From NCBI GenBank assembly GCA_001660395.1, contig LXWE01000006.1, positions 62,001-126,000 on the forward strand: a stretch of DNA of 64,000 nucleotides, written 5' to 3'. Shown piece by piece: positions 41,247 to 48,394 of this stretch. Position numbers and translations under genes: made by a program. This stretch comes from Alteromonadaceae bacterium XY-R5 (GTDB lineage: Bacteria; Pseudomonadota; Gammaproteobacteria; Enterobacterales; Alteromonadaceae). The first letter of the stretch is position 1; each line of letters starts with the position of its first letter. The notes under the pieces are model-generated. The model was not told where the DNA came from and ran no database searches. It saw nothing but the letters and a program-made list of their open reading frames with translations.

Positions 41247-41693
41247 ACTCTTCCTTCGATAGGTTGGCGGGAAACTGCTCAGCAGAAAAACCAAGGATAT
41301 TACCGAGTTTAGGCGCCCTTGAACATAGCTGGCAGGCCGAATTGGTCAAACCATCGGCATCCTGAATCAATACACATGTATGGGTAAGGTGAATTAGAAA
41401 AATACGCCTTTAACGGCGCGGCTTGCAGCCCTCAAAAATCATCTTCATTGCCAACAAAGCAACAGGCCGAATAAAAATCCCTCGATTTTTACGCCCAAAT
41501 AGCTAAGATGATCGAAAAGACCTATTCGGGTCACTTCAAATAATAAACGGCAGTGCAGCCTATCCCTTATCAGGGTGGCGTGTCTCGTGCTTGCCGCCTG
41601 GCAGAATCGCATTTTGCTATTTTCAGATAAGACTATTTTGGGTTTCGCGCTGTTCGTAATACGATTATTAACGCAACAAGGACGCAGCTCTGT
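41247..41693. other. 447-bp intergenic region with several inverted repeats
   Basis: No credible gene. It should hold the divergent promoters of the SMC operon (minus) and the chemoreceptor cassette (plus). AAAAATC-CCTC-GATTTTT (41473-41490) is an AT-rich hairpin. Nearer the chemoreceptor, CGGCA (about 41550) can pair with TGCCG (about 41610) around an inner CCCT-TATC-AGGG stem, giving a possible structured leader. I could not match it to a known riboswitch, and the conserved residues of the c-di-GMP-I class are missing. Confidence 0.35.
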
Positions 41694-42857
41694 ATGTTTG
41701 GAAAGCTGATACTTCTCCCCTCCAGTACCCTGATTAGCGTTTGGGGATTAAAACGCGGCAGTATTATCTGGTCTTTGCTACTCGCCACCTCCGTATTTAT
41801 TCTGGCCAGCTTACAATTGCCAGCATCGACCCGATATTTACTGTTCGCCTGTAATACCTGGCTGCTGGTCAGTTATCCGTTGTTTTTATCCCTAAGCGTG
41901 ATGCGATTAACCCAGCAACTGCAGCGCCCGTTTGAACAAGACTTCGATTATCGTGAGCTACGATTACCTAATTTCTATACAGATTTAAATCAGGCAATTT
42001 TGACCTTACTGCGCGAGTTACAACGTAAAAATCAGGTATTTCAGGAACGAATGACAGAAGTGGCACATTCCTGTGAGCAACTCATTTTATCTGCCAATCT
42101 TGTATCACAGAATGTAGAACGCCAATCAGATGCGACCCGTTCATCCGCAACAGAAGTTACCCAACTTCAGGCGAGTACAGCCAAGGTTACCGAGCAAATG
42201 GCTGAAGTTGACGATGCCGCCAGTCACGCCAGTGAATATGCGGGCCAGGGTAGCGAGCAATTGCATCAACTCAATCAAAACATGGCATTAGTGCAACAGG
42301 ATGCCAATCATACCCAGCAGCAAATGCAGCAACTACAAGCCGATAGCCAGGCTGTGTCTCGCCATACCAGCGCGATAGTGAAAGTCGCTGAACAGACAAA
42401 TCTTCTTGCGCTCAACGCCGCCATCGAGTCAGCTCGGGCGGGAGAGTTAGGCCGAGGTTTCGCCGTTGTCGCTGATGAGGTGCGTGAATTGGCTACCGAC
42501 AGTAAAACCAGCGCAGAAACCATAGTTACTGCCATCAATCGGGTAAACAGCCAAAGCGATCAGGTAATAAACAATATGAGCAAAGTGGTGGAGCACGCCA
42601 CAACGTGTCATAACAAAGCAGAACAAGCAGATGAGATGCTAAAGCAAATTGCCCAGGCCTCAGAAACCGTTAAGTACAAAGTCAGTCAGGTGAAAGTGGC
42701 AACTCAGGAACAATATCAAGCCACCGAGTCACTATCAGGGCATCTACAGCAAGTAGTTGAAATAGCGAAACAAAATGCTGAAATAGCCAAACAAACCACG
42801 CGTGTTGCCGATCATCTTAATCACCTCACCCAGCAATTGAAGGAGGGCAAGGTATGA
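41694..42857 (+). CDS. Chemoreceptor-like signalling protein with two membrane helices and no sensor domain
   Basis: A 387-residue protein with two N-terminal membrane segments (about 22-41 and 47-71) joined by a very short loop, so there is no periplasmic sensor domain. A short linker (about 75-110) leads to a methyl-accepting signalling domain. The tip reads [20 protein letters not shown], with Ser instead of the usual Ala, followed by [21 protein letters not shown]. The cytoplasmic part is shorter than in ordinary receptors. Its stop overlaps the next start by four bases (ATGA). The following genes encode an NIT-like membrane protein and a periplasmic binding protein, so sensing may be supplied in trans. 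Confidence 0.88.
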   Translation: MFGKLILLPSSTLISVWGLKRGSIIWSLLLATSVFILASLQLPASTRYLLFACNTWLLVSYPLFLSLSVMRLTQQLQRPFEQDFDYRELRLPNFYTDLNQAILTLLRELQRKNQVFQERMTEVAHSCEQLILSANLVSQNVERQSDATRSSATEVTQLQASTAKVTEQMAEVDDAASHASEYAGQGSEQLHQLNQNMALVQQDANHTQQQMQQLQADSQAVSRHTSAIVKVAEQTNLLALNAAIESARAGELGRGFAVVADEVRELATDSKTSAETIVTAINRVNSQSDQVINNMSKVVEHATTCHNKAEQADEMLKQIAQASETVKYKVSQVKVATQEQYQATESLSGHLQQVVEIAKQNAEIAKQTTRVADHLNHLTQQLKEGKV

Positions 42858-43705
42858 CTAGCTATCTGTTCGCATCATTGGGTTTACTTTGTCTACTCAT
42901 TTTAACTGCATGGTTGTGGCAAAAACGCCATAAACAAGAGCACAGACAATTAGCCATGTCGGCCATTCAGCAGCTACGCGAACTGACGTCATGGATACAA
43001 AAACACCGGGGCATGAGCGCCGCTTTCCTGCGAGGGAATCAGCAAGCCATGCATAGCCTTCAGGAATATCGCGCAAATATCCAACGCTTGCAAAATCAGC
43101 TAAAGCTTAATCCCTGTGTGCAGCAACAGGAACGCTGGATAGCCTATATGGATCACTGGTCACGCCTGGCCAGAAACGCCGATCACCTAAGCGTCAATAA
43201 CAGCTTTGAGCAACACACAAACCTGATTAGCAACCTATTGTTTTTACTCGAAGATGTCGCGGAATATCAAGGATTCACCAAAGCAACTTTTGTGCAGGCC
43301 CCCAATATCGCCCTGCTTTGGCGCGAGTTACCTATGTTTATCGAATATATCGGTCAGGCCAGGGCCATTGGTACAGCGGTAACCACGGCTAAAATATCCA
43401 CTCAGGTCGATAAAGTGAAACTCGGTTTTCTGCATAAAAAAATTAGTCAGCTAAGCCGGGTTGTTTTTCATCATATTCGTGCCAACGGGGGTCAGCAAGC
43501 ACAGCAATTATCACTCATTGAACGGGCAAATCAGCAGTGCGAACAATTACTAGATATCCTGCATACACAGCTGTTGAAGCTGGATATCGTCAGTTATCCA
43601 TCCGATGACTACTTTGCTCTGGCGTCTGATGCGATGGCAGCCTGTAATGCCCTACTCGAATATGAAATCGGTCAATTGGAATCAATATTGGCCGCTGCCA
43701 GCTGA
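42854..43705 (+). CDS. Membrane-anchored protein with an NIT-like sensor domain
   Basis: A 283-residue protein with one N-terminal membrane helix (about 3-22) followed by a basic stretch QKRHKQEHR. By the positive-inside rule this puts the rest in the cytoplasm. The remainder is all-helical and resembles the nitrate/nitrite-sensing (NIT) domain: [20 protein letters not shown] (about 42-61) corresponds to the NIT start (the Q-x-E-R-G-x-S-A pattern), followed by paired helices. There is no HAMP, kinase or receptor signalling domain. It overlaps the chemoreceptor-like gene by four bases, so the two proteins probably form one receptor complex. NIT domains normally sit in the periplasm, so the topology deserves testing. 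Confidence 0.65.
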   Translation: MTSYLFASLGLLCLLILTAWLWQKRHKQEHRQLAMSAIQQLRELTSWIQKHRGMSAAFLRGNQQAMHSLQEYRANIQRLQNQLKLNPCVQQQERWIAYMDHWSRLARNADHLSVNNSFEQHTNLISNLLFLLEDVAEYQGFTKATFVQAPNIALLWRELPMFIEYIGQARAIGTAVTTAKISTQVDKVKLGFLHKKISQLSRVVFHHIRANGGQQAQQLSLIERANQQCEQLLDILHTQLLKLDIVSYPSDDYFALASDAMAACNALLEYEIGQLESILAAAS

Positions 43706-43752
43706 GCTAACGTCTATACTTGCAGTGGATTCGACTGCGGCAAGGATGAACA

Positions 43753-44499
43753 ATGTCAGCTCTGATTCGCTATCTGTTGGTGTATAGCCTTGCGTGGCTC
43801 ACACCAACATGGGCAAAGGATATTAGCGAAGATATCCAAAAACATGCGATTCACCCCACCATCCACTTGGCTACCGCCAACCCGGAAATGGGAAACTTTT
43901 ATCCGATTTTATATTTCGAGAATGAACAGGTTAAAGGCCAGCTGATAGAACGTATTTCCTGCGCCTTTAAATTGATGGCCTTTCCAGTTGAGATAATTAC
44001 ACTTCCATGGGCCAGAACCTGGACAGAATTGGAACAAGGTCGGGTAGACGCCATATTTCCTGCCACGGCAACGCCTCAATCTTTATCCGTTGGGCAACTC
44101 AGTGAATCCATGCTGACGGAAAGTCTTCTGCTTATTTCAAATAAGCCAAATATCTTTCATTACCCGGGAACAGTTCAACTGGGAATGGTGCGTGGCACCT
44201 ATGTTGATAAGCAACTGCTAGGCAATCTGAAATTCACCGAAGTAAAAGTAAATAACTACCAGCAACTCTTCAACATGCTGAGTAAAGACAGAGTGGATGC
44301 TGTACTTAGCTATAACATCGCGTATCAGGAATTTAACAAGCAACATCAAAGTACATTGTTATTTAAACAAACTTTGACACATTTTCAGATTTCAGTGTTG
44401 TTTGGAAACGAATTTCTGGCTCATATGCCACAGATGCTGGCGTTATTTAATCAATCCCTGCGCATGTGCCTGACAGAACCTACTGATAACATTAAGTAA
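43753..44499 (+). CDS. Periplasmic solute-binding protein (SBP_bac_3-like)
   Basis: A 248-residue secreted protein with a signal peptide (ALIRYLLVYSLAWLTPTWA, cleavage before KD). The fold pattern is that of family 3 extracellular solute-binding proteins: LIERISCAFKLMAFPVEII, LPWARTWTELEQGRVDAIFPATA, then GMVRGTYVDKQLL, and NMLSKDRVDAVLSYNIA. The family binds amino acids or other small polar molecules, but no ABC permease is encoded nearby. A signalling role with the two preceding membrane proteins is therefore more likely than uptake. The ATG has an AAGGA site, 47 bp after the NIT-like gene. It overlaps the opposing deacetylase-like gene by eight bases. Confidence 0.8.
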   Translation: MSALIRYLLVYSLAWLTPTWAKDISEDIQKHAIHPTIHLATANPEMGNFYPILYFENEQVKGQLIERISCAFKLMAFPVEIITLPWARTWTELEQGRVDAIFPATATPQSLSVGQLSESMLTESLLLISNKPNIFHYPGTVQLGMVRGTYVDKQLLGNLKFTEVKVNNYQQLFNMLSKDRVDAVLSYNIAYQEFNKQHQSTLLFKQTLTHFQISVLFGNEFLAHMPQMLALFNQSLRMCLTEPTDNIK

Positions 44500-45403
44500 T
44501 AACGCCGGCGGCTCGAAAAAGCTGTAAATGGACGTGTGTCAGTGCGTCGATGTCACGCTGATATCCTCCACCGATGACACAGGCAACAGGTAAACAGTGC
44601 TGTCGACAATACTCAAATACCATACTATCCCGCAGATAGACCCCTTCGGTGGTCAGATGAAAATGCCCAAGATCATCATTAATGTGGACATCCACACCAG
44701 CATCAAAGATAACAGCATCAGGCTGGAATAATCGGAATGCCAAAGATAACGCCTGGTCTAAGGCGTCCAAATAAGACACGTCGTCTATTTCCCGGGGTAA
44801 GCCAAAATCAAGATCCGAGTTCTGTTTACGATAAGGAAAATTCTTTTCACAGTGTAGAGACAGGGTAAAAATATCGTTGCACTCCTGCGCCAGCAACGCC
44901 GTACCATCCCCCTGGTGTACATCACAATCCACAATCAGCACTCTATCTATACCTGGTCGTTGCAACAGCAAATTTGCCATTAACCAGAGATCATTGAAGA
45001 TACAGAAGCCAGATCCAAAATCAGCAAATCCATGATGATATCCCCCGGTTAGATTCAAGGCTGTACCATGTTGCATGGCTAACTCAGCAGTGAGTAAACT
45101 GCCTCCTACCGCAGTCAGGGTTCGACGTACTAATTGTTCAGACCAGGGAAAGCCAATTCGGCGCATAGCCGCCTTATCTAATCCATCGTGTAAAAAAGCT
45201 CTGACGTACTCAGGCTGAAAATACTGTTCAAGCAATGCTGGCTGAACTGGCTCGGGTGAATGAAAACGCTCAGGAGTAACTCCTCTGTGACACAACGCGT
45301 CATAAAGTGCCTGGTATTTCTGGATAGGAAATCGATGACGATCCGGTAACTCTAACTGACTATAAACAGGCGAAAAAACCACCCCCGGAACAGTAGCTGC
45401 CAA
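44492..45403 (-). CDS. Histone deacetylase family (acetoin utilisation/acetylpolyamine amidohydrolase type) hydrolase
   Basis: A 303-residue cytosolic zinc-dependent amidohydrolase. Hallmarks are GYHHGFADFGSGFCIFND (His-His charge-relay pair and entry loop), VLIVDCDVHQGDGTA (zinc ligands Asp and His), a later DAGVDVHINDDLGHFHLT (third zinc ligand region) and the Tyr-equivalent GGGYQRD near the end. Bacterial members act on acetylated small molecules or proteins. The substrate is not evident. The start is TTG at 45403 with a GAGGAA site five bases upstream. An in-frame GTG at 45382 is possible. An orphan minus-strand terminator lies 63 bp upstream. Confidence 0.93.
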   Translation of the reverse strand: MAATVPGVVFSPVYSQLELPDRHRFPIQKYQALYDALCHRGVTPERFHSPEPVQPALLEQYFQPEYVRAFLHDGLDKAAMRRIGFPWSEQLVRRTLTAVGGSLLTAELAMQHGTALNLTGGYHHGFADFGSGFCIFNDLWLMANLLLQRPGIDRVLIVDCDVHQGDGTALLAQECNDIFTLSLHCEKNFPYRKQNSDLDFGLPREIDDVSYLDALDQALSLAFRLFQPDAVIFDAGVDVHINDDLGHFHLTTEGVYLRDSMVFEYCRQHCLPVACVIGGGYQRDIDALTHVHLQLFRAAGVIT

Positions 45404-45465
45404 AACATTTCCTCAAGCATGACGAATTTGCTCATATGCTATCTTGCTCGTGGCGCATCAGCCAT

Positions 45466-45495
45466 AAAAAAAAGCCGGCACCAAAGGATACCGGC
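45466..45495 (-). terminator. Orphan rho-independent terminator on the minus strand (possible small RNA 3' end)
   Basis: Read on the minus strand, GCCGGTATC and GGTGCCGGC form a 9-bp stem (two G-U pairs) with a CTTT loop, followed directly by eight T. No minus-strand gene precedes it: the next gene upstream is the plus-strand ParA gene. It therefore ends either a small RNA from within 45500-45650 or an attenuated leader of the deacetylase-like gene. A TTGACT -35-like box (45638-45643, minus) lacks a good -10. Confidence 0.75.
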
Positions 45496-45499
45496 AAAC

Positions 45500-45962
45500 A
45501 CTGTTGTGTAGTGCAAGGAAGGGAAACATCGTAAATCAGGAACACACCTGTCATTCGATGGCGCTACTCTATCAAGCCGTTCTCAAAATTAAAAATGATT
45601 GAAACAAATTAAGTTAATTACAAAAAACGATTAAAACAGTCAAGCGAGATATTTGAGTATTGTTCCGACGATATCAGTATTGCTATCAAGAACCTTAACC
45701 GAATGAGTAATTTACATACCCACAAAAATAAGGTGTTGAATCAAATAACAACAAAAAAACTTAATAAACAGATAGATAAATTAATAAACTCCTAAAAACC
45801 CCCTTTAAAACCCAGCTCTTACGTATTATTTCCAATTCCTATTAATTGTTAAGCATGCAGTAAATTTCGTCCACTTTCGCATACTAATAACTGCACACAT
45901 GGGCTTCACATAAAGGCCCTATCAATGGTCGGAATGGTTCCAAATGGAAAGAGGCTTAAACG
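45500..45962. other. AT-rich intergenic region upstream of the ParA gene
   Basis: The gap between the deacetylase-like gene and parA (45404-45962) is very AT-rich and contains no credible protein gene. It holds the orphan terminator, an A/T-rich stretch of short related motifs (TTAATAAAC, GTTAATTAC, GTATTG twice) and, near the end, the ParA ribosome site AGAGG. It may carry a partition site or operator for the ribbon-helix-helix protein, and possibly a small RNA on the minus strand. Confidence 0.4.
45761..45789 (+). repeat. Direct repeat TTAATAAAC, 20-bp period
   Basis: TTAATAAAC occurs at 45761-45769 and again at 45781-45789, exactly two helical turns apart, about 175-200 bp before the ParA gene. 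Ribbon-helix-helix proteins bind short repeats of this kind. Chance is not excluded in such AT-rich DNA. Confidence 0.35.
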
Positions 45963-46655
45963 ATGATTATTTTAGTCGGCGGTGAAAAAGGTGGTAGCGG
46001 CAAAAGTTGTCTGGCACAAAATATTGCTGTGTACCTTCGAGTTGAACAAAACGCTAATGTTTTGATTGTAGATTGCGATCCTCAGCGTACGACATCGGAC
46101 TGGATCCAGGAACGGAAAAATGCCGGTTTGCCAGAAATTAACTGCGTTCAGTTGTACGGAAAGATTCGCAATGAACTCATCAATCTGAGTCACCACTATG
46201 ATTACGTTGTAATCGACTGTGGAGGACAGGATAACCTGGCACTACGCTCATCCATGGCCGTAGCAGACCATATCGTGATCCCATTACGTCCGAAACGCAG
46301 GGATCTGAAAACGGTTCCGCATATGGAAGACATCATCTCTACCTGTAAGATGGTCAACCCTAAAATGAATGCGAACTTCGTCATTACGCAATGTCCGTCG
46401 TTACCAACACTCGCCTCGCGTATCCTAGAAGCTAAAGACGTCTGTCGCTCGTTTGATATTCCTGTGCTAGATGCCGTGACCTTCAGCCGTAATATTTACG
46501 ATGACAGTGAAGAGCAAGGTTTCTCGGTTATGGAATCGGAACCGGCTGGTAAGGCAGCTGAGGAAATCAGAAACATTGTAAACGAAGTTTTTTCGCGTGC
46601 TCAGGGAGCCAGTCATGTCGTTCAGCAGTTTAAAGAAATGCGAGCAGTTGGCTGA
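45963..46655 (+). CDS. ParA-family partition/positioning ATPase
   Basis: A 230-residue ParA/MinD-superfamily ATPase. The deviant Walker A GGEKGGSGKS (7-16) contains the signature lysine, A' is VLIVDCDPQRTTSDW (about 34-48) and Walker B is YVVIDCGGQD. It lacks an N-terminal DNA-binding extension, as in small type Ib plasmid ParA and in chromosomal positioning ATPases such as ParC/PpfA. The Walker B box has DCGGQD where canonical members have DTPP or DxPG. The next gene, overlapping by 41 bp, encodes a ribbon-helix-helix protein, a type Ib-like pair. The nearby genes encode no replication protein. Cargo could be a chromosomal site or a protein complex. Confidence 0.9.
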   Translation: MIILVGGEKGGSGKSCLAQNIAVYLRVEQNANVLIVDCDPQRTTSDWIQERKNAGLPEINCVQLYGKIRNELINLSHHYDYVVIDCGGQDNLALRSSMAVADHIVIPLRPKRRDLKTVPHMEDIISTCKMVNPKMNANFVITQCPSLPTLASRILEAKDVCRSFDIPVLDAVTFSRNIYDDSEEQGFSVMESEPAGKAAEEIRNIVNEVFSRAQGASHVVQQFKEMRAVG

Positions 46656-46947
46656 GCGCCAACCCATTGACGTTGATACCTTTATTGAAGGTGCGAATGC
46701 GTACGCCAGAGGTCAGGCACAAATCCTGACATGGCAGCAGCGCGGTTCTATTGAATCAGAAGAACCTGAAAATGACGATGGACACTTTAAACGCGCAACA
46801 TTCTCGCTGGGAGAAAGTGCGATTCGTCAACTGACTAAACTTGCCGACAGTACCGGGATCCCAAAATCTCGCCTGATCCGAATCTGGCTTGAGAATGAAA
46901 GTCGTTATGGCGATCTCAGCAGTTACCTGCAAAGCAAAGTGAAGTGA
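46615..46947 (+). CDS. Ribbon-helix-helix protein, partner of the ParA ATPase
   Basis: The ATG at 46615 has an ideal AGGGAG site six bases upstream and gives 110 residues. A GTG at 46597 in the same frame is less likely. The N-terminal half (1-55) is polar and probably flexible (QRGSIESEEPENDDG). The C-terminal half carries a ribbon-helix-helix: strand FKRATFSLG, helix ESAIRQLTKLADSTG, turn IPKS and helix RLIRIWLENE. Type Ib partition proteins such as ParG have this order, where the flexible tail stimulates the ATPase. The start lies inside parA. A strong terminator follows. Confidence 0.75.
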   Translation: MSFSSLKKCEQLAERQPIDVDTFIEGANAYARGQAQILTWQQRGSIESEEPENDDGHFKRATFSLGESAIRQLTKLADSTGIPKSRLIRIWLENESRYGDLSSYLQSKVK

Positions 46948-46984
46948 TCCGTCAAACCATATCTGATTCTCTAGACTATCCAAT

Positions 46985-47015
46985 AAAAAACGCCGGCGGT
47001 CGCCGGCGTTTTTTT
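46985..47015. terminator. Bidirectional rho-independent terminator between the RHH gene and prsR
   Basis: A-run (46985-46990), the GC-palindrome CGCCGGCGGTCGCCGGCG (46991-47008) and T-run (47009-47015). The stem has at least seven GC pairs. It serves both convergent transcripts; the prsR stop codon lies at its edge. Confidence 0.9.
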
Positions 47016-48372
47016 ATGAAGCACTTTTAATATCTTCGAGATGATATTTATCAATCAGTGCATATAGAGTTGGCCGTGTAACCCCCAATAATTCGGCGGT
47101 ACGGGACATATTTTTTTCAGCCAGATGATAGGCTTTACGAATAGCCTTACTCTCAGCAATTTCACGTACTTCACGCAAATTTAAGGTATCAGGCATATCA
47201 TCCTGCGCCTGCCACTGCAAACCCATGTCATCGGCTTGAATCACGTTACCTTCCGCCAGGATCACAGCTGATTTCAATTTATTCTGTAATTCACGAATAT
47301 TACCGGGCCACTTATGCTGTAGCATCGCCTGTACGGCTGAATCAGCAAATCCCTTCACCTTCGTCGCGTACTCCTCGTTATAACGATGCAGTAACGTTCT
47401 GGCTAACAACAGAACATCACTTTCGCGATCTCTTAAGGGTGGAATATTGATACAAATTTCGCCAATACGATAAAACAAATCTTCACGGAAGGTTTCATCT
47501 CCCACCATTTTTTGCAAATCTCGGTGAGTCGCACAAATCACGCGAATATCCACCGGAATCTCACTGCGTCCGCCGACTCGTTCAATTACCCGTTCTTGCA
47601 AAAAGCGTAACATCTTCGCCTGCAAACCTAACGGCATATCACCGATTTCGTCTAAAAACAGGGTGCCGCCCTGAGCTGTCTCAATTTTACCTGGCGTGGT
47701 TTTGTTTGCCCCGGTAAATGCACCTTTTTCATATCCGAACAATTCGCTTTCCAGCAGCGTTTCGGGGATTGAGGCACAGTTAATTGCGACAAAAGGTTTA
47801 TCACGACGCAAACTATGTTCGTGGATACTACGGGCAAAAACTTCTTTCCCCGTACCACTTTCTCCCAGCAGCAAAGTACTGATATCGGTTTGCGCAATTT
47901 TTTCCGCTTTACGACTGGCCGCCTGAATACTTTCGCTGTTACCGATAATCTTCCCCATAGAGGGAGTACTTTCGGCTAAATGACGATTTTCCTGCTCCAG
48001 GTTATACAGATTGATTGCGCGCCCCACCAGCACCTGGATGATGTCTGAATCGATGGGCTTTTGATAGAAATCATACGCGCCTAAACTGATCGCCTTTAAA
48101 GCATTGTCTTTATCGTTATTGCCGGTAACAACAATGACTTTTGTTTTCGGAGCCAAAGATAAAATTTCTTCCAGGGTTTTAAGACCCTCTGACGCGTTGG
48201 CAGGATCAGGCGGAAGGCCTAAATCCAGCGTCACCACTTTGGGTTCATAACGACGCAATTGTGCGATGGCCGATTGACGGTCATCAGCGAAGACGACTTC
48301 ATAGCCAGCGAAACTCCATTTCAATTGCTTCTGGATGCCAAAATCGTCATCCACTACCAGTACTTTTTCCAT
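47014..48372 (-). CDS. prsR: PEP-CTERM-box response regulator PrsR (NtrC family)
   Basis: A 452-residue sigma-54 activator. The receiver domain (1-115) has acidic VVDDD, acceptor D50 and K105. The AAA+ domain has Walker A GESGTGKE (170-177), the sigma-54-contacting GAFTGA (217-222) and Walker B GGTLFLDEIGD (235-245). The Fis-type helix-turn-helix at about 422-446 reads RTAELLGVTRPTLYALIDKY. In XrtA-containing bacteria PrsR works with PrsK and RpoN to turn on PEP-CTERM protein genes. The lower similarity of the receiver loop LDLGLPPDPANASEG to ordinary NtrC supports the PrsR subfamily. It lies 22 bp after prsK on the same strand. Confidence 0.88.
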   Translation of the reverse strand: MEKVLVVDDDFGIQKQLKWSFAGYEVVFADDRQSAIAQLRRYEPKVVTLDLGLPPDPANASEGLKTLEEILSLAPKTKVIVVTGNNDKDNALKAISLGAYDFYQKPIDSDIIQVLVGRAINLYNLEQENRHLAESTPSMGKIIGNSESIQAASRKAEKIAQTDISTLLLGESGTGKEVFARSIHEHSLRRDKPFVAINCASIPETLLESELFGYEKGAFTGANKTTPGKIETAQGGTLFLDEIGDMPLGLQAKMLRFLQERVIERVGGRSEIPVDIRVICATHRDLQKMVGDETFREDLFYRIGEICINIPPLRDRESDVLLLARTLLHRYNEEYATKVKGFADSAVQAMLQHKWPGNIRELQNKLKSAVILAEGNVIQADDMGLQWQAQDDMPDTLNLREVREIAESKAIRKAYHLAEKNMSRTAELLGVTRPTLYALIDKYHLEDIKSAS

Positions 48373-48394
48373 GCCTGAATAATCCTGTGCGTGC

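Noticed and set aside
41520-41693. c-di-GMP-I riboswitch before the sensorless chemoreceptor
   Set aside because: Inverted repeats are present, but the conserved GCAAA and GACGCAAAGCC-type segments are absent.
42854-43705. Treating the NIT-like protein as a frameshifted piece of the chemoreceptor
   Set aside because: It has its own start with ATGA overlap and its own membrane helix, and the preceding receptor ends normally. A sensor domain would also be expected before, not after, the signalling domain.
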